From Holosporales bacterium (GTDB lineage Bacteria > Pseudomonadota > Alphaproteobacteria > UBA3830 > JAIRMZ01), in the NCBI GenBank assembly GCA_031255325.1, contig JAIRST010000062.1:1-8263 (forward strand): DNA of 8,263 bases, given 5' to 3'. Below, in pieces: positions 1 through 5,930 of this stretch. The position numbers were made by a program, and so were the translations under genes. The notes under the pieces are model-generated. The model ran no database searches. It had not been told where the DNA came from and saw nothing but the letters and a program-made list of their open reading frames with translations. Position 1 is the stretch's first letter, and every line of letters begins with the position of its first letter.

Positions 1-2
1 TA

Positions 3-233
3 GATACAGAAAAATGTACGAAGCTCATTATCTCTTTAGAGCAGGTTGAGTATATCTCAAGCGCCGGATTACGTGTTTTCCTTATGACAGGAAAAAAACT
101 CAAAGCTGCAGGAGGGAATCTTATTTTATGCTACATGGCAGAGCGCATCTTTGATGTGTTCCGTATGAGTGGATTTGATAAAATCATTCAGATCGTCCCA
201 ACATTAGAAGAAGCCACACGGTTGTTTAGTTAA
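3..233 (+). CDS. STAS-domain protein, anti-anti-sigma factor-like (5' end outside window)
   Basis: The last 76 residues of a STAS-domain protein are present, ending at TAA 231-233; the start lies upstream of the window. The visible part holds the typical STAS core: a beta strand (LIISLEQVEYI), the loop SSAGLRVF that carries the serine phosphorylated in SpoIIAA-type antagonists, then a helix (LMTGKKLKAAGG), the strand NLILCYM, and a C-terminal helix-strand unit with VFRMSGFDKII and the end EEATRLFS. In this family the protein binds an anti-sigma or partner-switching kinase when unphosphorylated and releases the sigma factor or other partner. No kinase or sigma factor gene is visible next to it, so its partner is unknown. 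An MlaB-type STAS subunit of a lipid transporter is another option, but the SSAGLR loop favours a signalling role. Confidence 0.85.
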   Translation, partial: DTEKCTKLIISLEQVEYISSAGLRVFLMTGKKLKAAGGNLILCYMAERIFDVFRMSGFDKIIQIVPTLEEATRLFS

Positions 234-253
234 AGTAAAGAACCTTACATTAA

Positions 254-531
254 ATAGAAGCTCGTCGTATTGATTTATTTCTCTTTGATAACGTGCCCGT
301 TAGTGCATTAAGAGGCAGATTAGCATGTTTGTTAGAAAGTTTTGATGACTAAGAAGCAATGTTCATGCTCGTATCAGAGGAGAGGTTAAGCCGGATTGGG
401 GTGTTTTTACGGACAGTTTTAAAGCATACAAGACGCTTAATGTATCGGAGTTTAAGCCTGACCGAATCAATCATTCCAAGTCGTTTAGAGGTAAGCACAA
501 TCACTTTAATGGCATAAAAATTGGGTATTGA
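254..531 (+). pseudogene. Decayed IS1595-family transposase remnant
   Basis: The segment at 361-531 translates to RIRGEVKPDWGVFTDSFKAY, followed about 12 residues later by RINHSKSF and KHNHFNGI, then stop TGA at 529-531. This matches the C-terminal part of the IS1595 (ISXO2-like) DDE domain, where the usual pattern is VYTDSxxxY, then a YRINHS-like stretch and NHINGIENFW. The aspartate of TDS is kept, but the residue after NGI is lysine instead of the usual glutamate, and the frame breaks in the FW region; KNW continues in another frame. Upstream, 254-352 in a different frame reads RIDLFLFDNVPVSA, faintly like the N-terminal specificity region, which I hold only weakly. The zinc ribbon and first catalytic Asp are missing. 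It cannot encode an active enzyme. No terminal inverted repeats were found. Confidence 0.7.
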
Positions 532-654
532 CGTCTAATATCGGATTCTGATTGCTTTTCAGCACTTTAATATATTCTGGATTTTTTTCGATATATACTA
601 GAGAAGCTTTAGTGTGTTACACGATAAAAGGAATTGAATTAATAAGGAAAAACA

Positions 655-1920
655 ATGGATACAGTACAGGTTTCAACGTTACCCAATGGTGTGCGGATAG
701 TAAGTGAGCGCATTCCTCACAGCGGAACAGTCGCTTTAGGGGTGTGGGTTGCTGCTGGTGGGCGGTGTGAAACAGAGCAAAATAATGGTATTTCGCATTT
801 CCTAGAACATATGGCTTTCAAAGGCACTGCAACGCGTACAGCACGGCAAATTGCAGAAGAAGTTGAGCGTGTCGGAGGACATTTAAATGCTTATACCGCG
901 CGGGAGGAGACAGCTTACTATGCACATGTTCTGAAGGAAGACCTAGCTGTCGGTATTGATATTATTGCGGATATTTTGATTCATCCGACTTTTTGCCCAG
1001 AAGAGCTTGAACGGGAACGCGGTGTTATTCTGCAAGAAATTGGGCGTACCCAAGACAGTCCCGACGATATTGTTTTTGACCATCTTCAAAATGTTGCCTA
1101 TCCCGATCAGCCTATGGGACGATCTATTTTAGGGCCACAAAGCATCGTTTCTTCTTTATCGGCTGAAGATTTACGTGCCTATCGTGATCATTTGTACCGC
1201 GGACCGCATCTTATTTTTTCAGCTGCTGGCAATGTTCACCAAGATGCTCTTGTGCGTTTAGTGTCTCAAGCGTTTGAAAACTTGCCTTCTACTCCTTCTG
1301 ACCACATACTAGCGCCTGCGCGTTATATAGGGGGAGTCTTGGCGGATACAAGACCTCTAGAGCAAGTCCATATTACCTTGGGCGTAGAAAGTGTTGCATT
1401 TGAGGATCCAGATTATTATGTCGCGACTCTTTTCAGTTCTATTTTGGGGCGTGGAATGTCTTCACGGCTTTTCCAGGAAGTGCGAGAAAAGCGTGGGTTA
1501 GCGTATTCTATCTATAGCTTTGGAGCCGTTTATAAAGATTCCGGGTTGATGGGGATTTATGCTGGGACAAGTGCTGACAAATGTTCCGAGCTTGTCAAAG
1601 TGGCGCGTGATGAATGTTTGAAAATGGCTGATGGCATTACGAAAGAGGAAATGCGCCGAGCGCGAGCTCAGTTCAAATCCGCTCTTATGATGGCTGCGGA
1701 AAGCACCCCTGCTGTATGCGAGCAAAATGCAGATCATATGCTGGTTTATGGGCGTCCCATTTCTCGTGAAGAGATGATTGAGAAAGCTGAAGCTGTAACG
1801 GATGCGCAAATTGCGCATTTTACAGAGCGCCTTTTCCATGGCAAAGCCATAACTTTAGCAATTGTAGGACCTGTTGATAAAGATGCAGCACAGGACTTAG
1901 CCTATTCTTTTCAGCACTGA
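655..1920 (+). CDS. M16-family zinc metallopeptidase (mitochondrial processing peptidase-like)
   Basis: This 421-residue protein is a soluble zinc peptidase of the pitrilysin/M16B type, related to the beta subunit of mitochondrial processing peptidase. The inverted zinc motif HxxEH is at residues 48-52 (HFLEH), and the third zinc ligand is Glu128, in the segment ERGVILQEI, exactly 76 residues after His52 as in the family. Glu121 matches the second conserved acidic residue. The inactive C-terminal domain contains the substrate-pocket motif EKRGLAYSIYS at about 278-288. Length is normal for a bacterial single-chain M16B member, and no signal peptide is seen, so it is probably cytoplasmic. The ATG is supported by AAGGA at 644-648 with 6-nt spacing. 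rmuC follows after 6 nt, so the two are probably cotranscribed. The physiological substrate cannot be told from sequence. Confidence 0.95.
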   Translation: MDTVQVSTLPNGVRIVSERIPHSGTVALGVWVAAGGRCETEQNNGISHFLEHMAFKGTATRTARQIAEEVERVGGHLNAYTAREETAYYAHVLKEDLAVGIDIIADILIHPTFCPEELERERGVILQEIGRTQDSPDDIVFDHLQNVAYPDQPMGRSILGPQSIVSSLSAEDLRAYRDHLYRGPHLIFSAAGNVHQDALVRLVSQAFENLPSTPSDHILAPARYIGGVLADTRPLEQVHITLGVESVAFEDPDYYVATLFSSILGRGMSSRLFQEVREKRGLAYSIYSFGAVYKDSGLMGIYAGTSADKCSELVKVARDECLKMADGITKEEMRRARAQFKSALMMAAESTPAVCEQNADHMLVYGRPISREEMIEKAEAVTDAQIAHFTERLFHGKAITLAIVGPVDKDAAQDLAYSFQH

Positions 1921-1926
1921 ATCCTT

Positions 1927-3399
1927 ATGCAGGACGCTCTCTTGGATAGTAGCTTTTTATGGGGGGCGAGTAGTGCTTGCTGTATCTTAGGGGGGCTTTT
2001 ATGGCGTGCCTATCGCACACAAGGGATGTTGGCTCTTGAAAAAGCCCGTCTGGAAGAACGATGTGCACAAGGTCAAATTGCTCAAGCGAAGGTTTCTCAA
2101 CTGGAGGTATCCCTTCAGGAAGAGCGTAATCGCTTGACGACTATCCAGGTTGAACTCAAAGAAGAGCGTCAAAAGACAGCAGAAAAGATACAGCTTCTTT
2201 CCGATGCAGAGGCACGCCTTCAGCATACGTTTAAGTCTTTAAGCGCAGATGTCTTATCTTCTAATACGCAAGATTTTTTAAAACTGGCTCAAGAGGTTCT
2301 AAGGCGTTTCCAAGAAGGGGCGAAAAGCGATCTTACCACACGAGAAAAATCTATAGAGACACTCGTTGCTCCCATCAAAACAGCTTTGGAAACGGTAACG
2401 GGCAAAGTCCATGAACTTGAGAAAGCCCGTGTGGGTGCTTACGAGGGGCTTAAACAGCAAATATCCGATCTTGCATCGACAGAATTTGCTTTAAAAACAG
2501 AGACATCTCGTCTAGTCAGTGCCTTGAAAACCCCCAATGTTCGTGGGCGTTGGGGAGAAATGCAGCTAAAGCGCGTTGTTGAGCTTTCCGGCATGATGGA
2601 GCATTGCGATTTCGAGGAACAAGCCAGCCTTGGATCCGAAGAAACCACTTTACGCCCTGATATGATCGTGCACCTTCCTGGAAACCGCCACATTGCGGTT
2701 GATGCAAAAACACCGCTTGCCTCTTATTTAGCCGCTATTGAGACGCCTCATGAAGAAGCACGTCAAAATTTTCTAAAAGAACATGCGCGCCATGTGCGCC
2801 AACATATTATGACATTATCTTCGAAAAAATATTGGCAATACTTGCAGCCCAGTCCAGATTTTGTTGTTTTATTTTTACCAGGCGAGCCCTTTTTCTCGGC
2901 TGCTTTGGAGCAAAGCCCAGATCTTATCGAGATAGGCATGCGGGAACGCGTTATTTTAGCAACGCCAACGACATTACTCGCTCTTTTGCACGGGGTGGCT
3001 GCTGGATGGCGCCAGGAATTTTTAGCAGAAAATGCCCGTCATATAGCTGATCTTGGCCAGGAACTTTACAAACGTCTTGGCGACATGGGAGAACATTTGT
3101 TGCGTTTAGGGCGCGCTTTGGGAACGGCGACAGATGCCTATAACCAAAGTGTATCAACCCTTGAGCGGCGCGTTTTTGTTAGTGCACGACGGTTTAAGGA
3201 TCTCGCCGGTACTTCGGGTATTAAAGATTTGCCAGAGGCTATCCAAGTGTCCTCTTACCCTAGAACGCTCCAAGCTCCGGAACTCCTTTCCTCTGATCCT
3301 CTTGATTCCACGTTGACAACACCAGAAAGTTTGCTTATACAGAATAGACAGGAAATGTTAAGTATGAAAAATGACGAAGCGAACCTATCAACCGAGTAA
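1927..3399 (+). CDS. rmuC: RmuC-family DNA recombination-limiting protein
   Basis: A 490-residue RmuC homologue. Order of parts: an N-terminal membrane anchor at about 9-28 (LWGASSACCILGGLLW), a long coiled coil rich in Glu, Lys and Gln at about 35-105, then the RmuC domain from about 140 to 430. Within the domain are the family signature VRGRWGEMQLKRVVELSGM (205-223) and a PD-(D/E)xK-like nuclease arrangement with RPD at 243-245 and VDAK at 258-261. Conserved FLPGEPFFSAAL and ILATPTTLLALL blocks follow. Family members limit DNA inversions at short inverted repeats; the biochemical activity is inferred from the fold. The ATG lacks a clear Shine-Dalgarno, and the 6-nt gap suggests coupling to the peptidase gene. 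The last 29 nt overlap rpmH in another frame, and the rpmH promoter lies within the poorly conserved tail after about residue 440. Confidence 0.93.
   Translation: MQDALLDSSFLWGASSACCILGGLLWRAYRTQGMLALEKARLEERCAQGQIAQAKVSQLEVSLQEERNRLTTIQVELKEERQKTAEKIQLLSDAEARLQHTFKSLSADVLSSNTQDFLKLAQEVLRRFQEGAKSDLTTREKSIETLVAPIKTALETVTGKVHELEKARVGAYEGLKQQISDLASTEFALKTETSRLVSALKTPNVRGRWGEMQLKRVVELSGMMEHCDFEEQASLGSEETTLRPDMIVHLPGNRHIAVDAKTPLASYLAAIETPHEEARQNFLKEHARHVRQHIMTLSSKKYWQYLQPSPDFVVLFLPGEPFFSAALEQSPDLIEIGMRERVILATPTTLLALLHGVAAGWRQEFLAENARHIADLGQELYKRLGDMGEHLLRLGRALGTATDAYNQSVSTLERRVFVSARRFKDLAGTSGIKDLPEAIQVSSYPRTLQAPELLSSDPLDSTLTTPESLLIQNRQEMLSMKNDEANLSTE
3313..3341 (+). promoter_or_regulatory. Sigma-70-type promoter for rpmH-rnpA, inside rmuC
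   Basis: A perfect -35 hexamer TTGACA at 3313-3318 is followed by a 17-nt spacer and TATACA at 3336-3341 (4 of 6 matches to TATAAT, including the first four). Transcription would begin near 3348, giving a leader of about 23 nt before the rpmH ATG at 3371. It sits inside the 3' coding part of rmuC, in a stretch coding for the non-conserved tail. A separate strong promoter is expected for a ribosomal protein gene, which supports the call. Not tested experimentally. Confidence 0.6.
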
Positions 3400-3508
3400 A
3401 CTTATACGGAAGCGACGGCATGGGTTTCGTTCGCGGATGCAAACGGTCGGTGGGCGCCATGTGATACGCAATCGTCGTGCTAAAGGGCGTGCCCGCTTAT
3501 CTGCGTAA
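3371..3508 (+). CDS. rpmH: 50S ribosomal protein L34
   Basis: This 45-residue, highly basic protein has the full L34 signature: MTKRTYQPSK at the N-terminus, then RKRRHGFRSRM, and GRHVIRNRRAKGRARLSA at the end. It is a structural component of the large ribosomal subunit and binds 23S rRNA. The ATG at 3371 is fixed by the conserved N-terminus and lies 29 nt inside rmuC, in a different frame (overlap 3371-3399). The purine-rich stretch AAGTATGAAAA directly upstream gives only a weak Shine-Dalgarno. rnpA starts 6 nt after the stop, the near-universal rpmH-rnpA pairing. A near-consensus promoter lies just upstream within rmuC. Confidence 0.97.
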   Translation: MTKRTYQPSKLIRKRRHGFRSRMQTVGGRHVIRNRRAKGRARLSA

Positions 3509-3514
3509 AAAGCA

Positions 3515-3907
3515 GTGGCGCGCATACCTGGGCTAGTGATTTTACGACGGCGGAGTTCTTTTAAAGCTGCGGCAGGTTCGGGTATTTATTTCCGGTGTTC
3601 TTTGTTCTTAATTCAAGCATATTTGGGTTCTGAGGTAGGTGTTCCTTTAAAGATGGTTTCTTGTGGCATAACAGCATCGAAAAAAGTAGGGAATGCTGTT
3701 TATCGCAATCGTGCAAAACGTCGACTAAGAGTAGCACTACGCAATATTTTGCCCAAACAGGCGATTTCTGGGGGAACTTATGTGGTGATCGCTAGGGAAG
3801 AACTTATCCTATGCCCCTGGAAGGATGTATTACAAAAAACGCAAGAAGGCATTCTTTATGTGAACAAGCGATTGCGCAAAGAGGCAAAAAATGCACGGGT
3901 ATCTTGA
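3515..3907 (+). CDS. rnpA: Ribonuclease P protein component
   Basis: A 130-residue basic protein, the protein subunit of RNase P that helps the catalytic RNA bind and cleave 5' leaders of precursor tRNAs. The family core is clear: RRRSSFKAAA near the N-terminus (residues 11-20), then GITASKKVGNAVYRNRAKRR at 51-70 containing the RNR motif (64-66), and GGTYVVIARE before a C-terminal helix ending in NKRLRKEAK. I use the GTG at 3515, 6 nt after rpmH; a later GTG at 3536 (residue 8) is also possible because neither has a clear Shine-Dalgarno. Translation is probably coupled to rpmH. The last 17 nt overlap yidD. Confidence 0.95.
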   Translation: MARIPGLVILRRRSSFKAAAGSGIYFRCSLFLIQAYLGSEVGVPLKMVSCGITASKKVGNAVYRNRAKRRLRVALRNILPKQAISGGTYVVIAREELILCPWKDVLQKTQEGILYVNKRLRKEAKNARVS

Positions 3908-4118
3908 AAAAATTCTCGTATTATGTATTAAAGGATACCAGAAATTTTTTGGTTTCCGAGGGCATTGTCGATATATTCCTACTTGTTCAGAGTATATGAT
4001 ATGCTCCATCCAAAAATTCGGAGCGGTGAAGGGAGTATACAAAGGGTGCCGCCGATTGCTTAGGTGTCATCCTTGGGGGTGTTATGGTATAGATTTTCCA
4101 GAAGAAGGAGAAAATTAA
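3891..4118 (+). CDS. yidD: Membrane protein insertion efficiency factor YidD
   Basis: A 75-residue protein of the YidD (DUF37) family. Diagnostic motifs are CRYIPTCSEY at 26-35, with the CxxxPxCSxY pattern, and RRLLRCHPWGCYGID at 54-68. An amphipathic N-terminal helix (LEKILVLCIKGYQKFF) would place it at the inner face of the cytoplasmic membrane, where family members assist YidC/Sec-dependent insertion. The ATG at 3891 overlaps rnpA by 17 nt and has GAGG at 3881-3884 with 6-nt spacing. The order rpmH-rnpA-yidD is widely conserved, but yidC, normally next, is absent; a GapR-like gene follows with a 1-nt overlap. Confidence 0.96.
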   Translation: MHGYLEKILVLCIKGYQKFFGFRGHCRYIPTCSEYMICSIQKFGAVKGVYKGCRRLLRCHPWGCYGIDFPEEGEN

Positions 4119-4393
4119 TGTCTCTTAATGCATCAGAGGTCGGGCATTTGAAACAATATGTTCAAAAACTTGAAAATTTAGAAACAGAGAAAAAAGAGAT
4201 CCAAGAGCAGATTTCTGATGTTTTTAAGCAAATCCAAAATGATGGATTCGATGTTAAAATCCTGCGCAAGGTTTTGCGTTTACGCAAAATGAAAACGCAA
4301 GATCGTACTTTTGAGGAAGAGCTCTTGCATCTTTATATGCATGCTCTTGGCATGGCCAATGATTCAGAAGAACGGGACACATCCCAAATATGA
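4118..4393 (+). CDS. GapR-like DNA-binding protein (DUF2312 family)
   Basis: A 91-residue protein matching the GapR/DUF2312 family of Alphaproteobacteria. It has a long charged coiled coil at about 5-42 (LKQYVQKLENLETEKKEI and onward), the hallmark segment NDGFDVKILRKVLRLRK at 41-57 and a C-terminal helix, EEELLHLYMHALGM. In Caulobacter GapR encircles overtwisted DNA ahead of polymerases and stimulates type II topoisomerases; a similar nucleoid role is likely but inferred. The ATG at 4118 is preferred over an upstream in-frame ATG at 4064: the upstream one lies within yidD and adds a non-family extension, whereas 4118 has GAAGGAG just upstream and shares one base with the yidD stop (TAATG). 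Such overlap suggests translational coupling. Placement after yidD, where yidC is expected, is unusual. Confidence 0.9.
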   Translation: MSLNASEVGHLKQYVQKLENLETEKKEIQEQISDVFKQIQNDGFDVKILRKVLRLRKMKTQDRTFEEELLHLYMHALGMANDSEERDTSQI

Positions 4394-4410
4394 AGGGATG
4401 GCAACTCTAT

Positions 4411-4425
4411 AGGACTTTACGTCCT
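4411..4425 (+). terminator. Possible weak hairpin after the gapR-like gene
   Basis: AGGAC at 4411-4415 and GTCCT at 4421-4425 can pair around the loop TTTAC, 17 nt after the gapR-like stop codon. There is no immediate U tract (the next bases are TCGTTGGCTGTTTTC), so this is at best a weak intrinsic terminator. Confidence 0.25.
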
Positions 4426-4454
4426 TCGTTGGCTGTTTTCCATTTATTAAATAT

Positions 4455-4464
4455 GTGTAGAAAT
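4455..4464 (+). repeat. Candidate IS630 inverted repeat, 3' end of element
   Basis: GTGTAGAAAT, which matches in inverted orientation 9 of 10 bases at 4801-4810. It lies beyond the stop codon of the transposase remnant. Confidence 0.4.
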
Positions 4465-4498
4465 TCTTTCTAACTTTAAATAATACATTTTTGTCCTT

Positions 4499-4799
4499 TT
4501 AAAGTAAGGATAGTTTAAAATCATACCATTTGATATTTTTTATAGAACAGGTTTGGAGAGCATCAATTGATGTTTGGAAGTTTGTAATGATCGATCTTAG
4601 ATACTTTTTCAAATTTGCCCATAGAATGTGTTCTATGGAGGGAGGTAAAGTTGGGAGAATAGGACAGAAGAAAAATAAGCTTGCATCCGGCATCTTCTAT
4701 GGTCGGTAAGCCAAAAACCTCAACCGTTTTTTTTAATGTGTTCCTTGGCTCTCAACAAAACTCCAATACTCTTTCCCTACATCTTATACTATATGCCAT
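4499..4799 (-). pseudogene. IS630-family transposase pseudogene with internal deletion
   Basis: Reading leftward from ATG at 4799, the product begins MAYSIRCRERVLEFC, then a stop TGA (4752-4754), then PRNTLKKTVEVFGL, which is the N-terminal helix-turn-helix of IS630-type transposases. It runs straight into IEDAGCKLIFLLSYSPNF, the segment before the last catalytic residue of the DDE domain (family pattern GAxLxxLPPYSPDxNPIE). After a small frameshift near 4638-4646 the next frame reads SIEHILWANLKKYLRSII and on to stop TAA at 4499-4501; the catalytic Glu is codon 4631-4633. Roughly 200 residues with both catalytic aspartates are missing. It therefore carries a nonsense codon, a frameshift and a large deletion, and cannot be active. 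The 64-residue open frame at 4499-4693 is only the tail of this pseudogene, not a separate gene. Confidence 0.75.
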
Positions 4800-4800
4800 G

Positions 4801-4810
4801 ATTCCTACAC
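4801..4810 (-). repeat. Candidate IS630 inverted repeat, 5' end of element
   Basis: Read on the minus strand it is GTGTAGGAAT, ending two bases before the ATG of the transposase remnant. It pairs 9/10 with 4455-4464. Confidence 0.4.
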
Positions 4811-4958
4811 GCTAAAAATATCTCGCTCTATTCTACGAGATAACGTAATCCAAAAACTGCTCTACTATAATCCTGGAAAAAAGAGTTTTATTTAAGATTC
4901 ATACTTTTTAGGGTTTTTTACCCATCTAAAGACAACAATATTTATGACTAGACAAAAA

Positions 4959-5219
4959 TTATTTACTAACTGTTGGAATAACAGAAACAATCCGGTGCCC
5001 GCGGCTGGTTGCAAAGGCAACAGTACCCGTGATAAGAGCGAATAATGTGTGATCACGCCCTATGCCCACATGGGGTCCGGGGCGAATCTTTGTCCCTCGC
5101 TGACGGATAAGAATATTTCCTGCAAGAACAGCTTGTCCCCCAAATTTCTTCACCCCTAAGCGCTTACTCTCTGAATCGCGCCCATTTCTTGAACTACCGC
5201 CTGCTTTCTTCGTAGCCAT
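4959..5219 (-). CDS. rpmA: 50S ribosomal protein L27
   Basis: A full-length L27 of 86 residues. The N-terminus MATKKAGGSSRNGRDSESK reaches into the peptidyl transferase centre in ribosomes, followed by RLGVKKFGGQAVLAGNILIR, QRGTKIRPGPHVGIGRDHTL and a C-terminal beta region. It has the short, uncleaved N-terminus typical of Proteobacteria, not the cleaved extension of Firmicutes. The ATG at 5219 is preceded by a strong TAGGAGAAA Shine-Dalgarno that overlaps the TAG stop of rplU, 11 nt away, so the pair is almost certainly one transcript with coupled translation. No convincing intrinsic terminator is seen downstream. Confidence 0.98.
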   Translation of the reverse strand: MATKKAGGSSRNGRDSESKRLGVKKFGGQAVLAGNILIRQRGTKIRPGPHVGIGRDHTLFALITGTVAFATSRGHRIVSVIPTVSK

Positions 5220-5230
5220 GAATGTTTCTC

Positions 5231-5548
5231 CTAAGCGCTTTTAATATTTGTGATCTCGACAACCGTAAAAGGCTGACGATGACCATTCTTGCGACGATAA
5301 TTCTTGCGACGTCGTTTTTTAAAAACAAGAATCTTACGGGCTCGTTTTTGCTCAAGCACTTTTGCTTGCACCACAGCCCCTACGACACATGGCGCTCCAA
5401 CGGTTACCTCGGCTTCCTCTTGAAGCAAAAGAACTTCCGAGAAAGAAACTTCCTCGCCTATGGCTTGAGGAAGCTTTTCTACAGAGAGCTGTTCTCCTTC
5501 GACAACTCTGTACTGCTTCCCACCTGTCCTGATAACTGCGTATCTCAT
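5231..5548 (-). CDS. rplU: 50S ribosomal protein L21
   Basis: L21 binds 23S rRNA in the large subunit. The 105-residue product starts MRYAVIRTGGKQYRVVEG, the standard L21 N-terminus, and ends with the conserved basic block FKKRRRKNYRRKNGHRQPFT followed by TVVEITNI. I chose the ATG at 5548 over an in-frame TTG at 5566, which would add six residues (MKESSE) not normal for the family. It forms an operon with rpmA, as in nearly all bacteria, and its TAG stop forms part of the rpmA ribosome binding site. Its promoter region is shared with divergent fliQ. Confidence 0.97.
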   Translation of the reverse strand: MRYAVIRTGGKQYRVVEGEQLSVEKLPQAIGEEVSFSEVLLLQEEAEVTVGAPCVVGAVVQAKVLEQKRARKILVFKKRRRKNYRRKNGHRQPFTVVEITNIKSA

Positions 5549-5602
5549 TTCTGAAGATTCTTTCAAAAATACATCATCTCACACAAACCCATTGGCGAGA
5601 TT

Positions 5603-5630
5603 TTGTATTATTGTTAGAACATACTATAAA
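5603..5630 (+). promoter_or_regulatory. Candidate promoter for fliQ-fliR-flhB
   Basis: TATAAA at 5625-5630 (5 of 6 matches to the -10 consensus) lies 16 nt after TTGTAT at 5603-5608, a weak -35 with three matches. It is 27 nt before the fliQ ATG. The poor -35 makes the call tentative; a flagellar-specific factor could be involved. Confidence 0.35.
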
Positions 5631-5639
5631 ACCTGTCAA
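5611..5639 (-). promoter_or_regulatory. Candidate promoter for rplU-rpmA
   Basis: On the minus strand a perfect TTGACA (5639-5634) is followed by a 17-nt spacer and TAACAA (5616-5611), a weak -10 with three matches. The start would fall near 5604, leaving a leader of about 55 nt to the rplU ATG. The perfect -35 and location support it; the -10 is the weak point. Confidence 0.5.
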
Positions 5640-5657
5640 GAGTCTGGAGGCTAAGGT

Positions 5658-5924
5658 ATGAGCGAATTAGAAGCGTTAGATATCGCTAAGGCAGCTCTTT
5701 TGTTGATTTTAAAAGTCAGTGCCCCGGTGTTGCTTGTCGCTATGCTGGTTGGTACTCTTATTTCTTTAATCCAAGCCCTAACACAGATTCAGGAGTCAAC
5801 CTTATCCTTTGCCCCTAAAATCATTGCTATGTTCGTGGTTCTGGTCCTATGTTTGCCTCGTATGGGGCAATGGATGGGGACTTTTGCGCAGGATATTTTT
5901 GCCCGTATGGCTACGATGAAGTAG
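5658..5924 (+). CDS. fliQ: Flagellar type III export protein FliQ
   Basis: An 88-residue integral membrane protein with two hydrophobic helices (about 10-38 and 50-70), matching FliQ in length and pattern. Recognisable family features are the first helix leading into LVGTLISLIQALTQIQESTL, then SFAPKIIAMFVVLVL. FliQ forms part of the FliPQR export gate in the centre of the flagellar basal body. The ATG has a strong GGAGG at 5646-5650 with 7-nt spacing. It is first in fliQ-fliR-flhB, the common order in Alphaproteobacteria; fliR follows after 6 nt. Injectisome homologues (SctS) are similar, but FlhB-like and FliR-like neighbours with no injectisome genes favour flagella. Confidence 0.93.
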   Translation: MSELEALDIAKAALLLILKVSAPVLLVAMLVGTLISLIQALTQIQESTLSFAPKIIAMFVVLVLCLPRMGQWMGTFAQDIFARMATMK

Positions 5925-5930
5925 ATAAAA

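Larger units (their letters stand above)
4455..4810 (-). mobile_element. Internally deleted IS630-family element
   Basis: Both ends of an IS630-family transposase are present on the minus strand, but the middle is gone. The coding remnant at 4499-4799 is flanked by GTGTAGAAAT (4455-4464) and ATTCCTACAC (4801-4810), whose reverse complement is GTGTAGGAAT: a 9/10 inverted match, one just outside the start codon and the other 35 nt past the stop. That is where terminal repeats of a short IS would lie. Exact ends and a TA target duplication cannot be assigned, and the repeat could be chance. The element occupies most of the 565-nt gap between the gapR-like gene and rpmA; the rest of that gap shows no gene. 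Confidence 0.55.

Noticed and set aside
594..599. TATACT as a -10 for the M16 peptidase gene
   Set aside because: Good hexamer and position but no credible -35 (TATATT at 17 nt); too weak to list in AT-rich DNA.
4064..4117. Upstream in-frame start for the GapR-like protein (18 extra residues)
   Set aside because: It lies within conserved yidD codons, adds a non-family extension, and the ATG at 4118 has a better ribosome binding site.
4619..4638. Perfect 8-bp inverted repeat CCATAGAA-TGTG-TTCTATGG
   Set aside because: It lies inside the IS630 transposase remnant and overlaps the IEH coding bases; no U tract follows on either strand, so it is not called a terminator.
4819..4842. Inverted repeat TATCTCG / CGAGATA with 10-nt loop
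   Set aside because: Seven base pairs, no U tract, no nearby gene end on the correct strand within reach; function unsupported.
4866..4871. Perfect TATAAT on the plus strand
   Set aside because: No -35 at 16-18 nt upstream, and the only DNA downstream is antisense to rpmA.
4911..4923. GGGT-TTTTT-ACCC hairpin downstream of rpmA
   Set aside because: On the rpmA strand the stem is followed by TAAAAAG instead of a U run, and the stem is only 4 bp.
5222..5554. Rightward open frame across rplU
   Set aside because: Antisense shadow of the L21 gene with no recognisable motif.
5549..5566. TTG start at 5566 for L21
   Set aside because: Adds six residues ahead of the conserved MRYAVIRTGG start; ATG 5548 fits the family.
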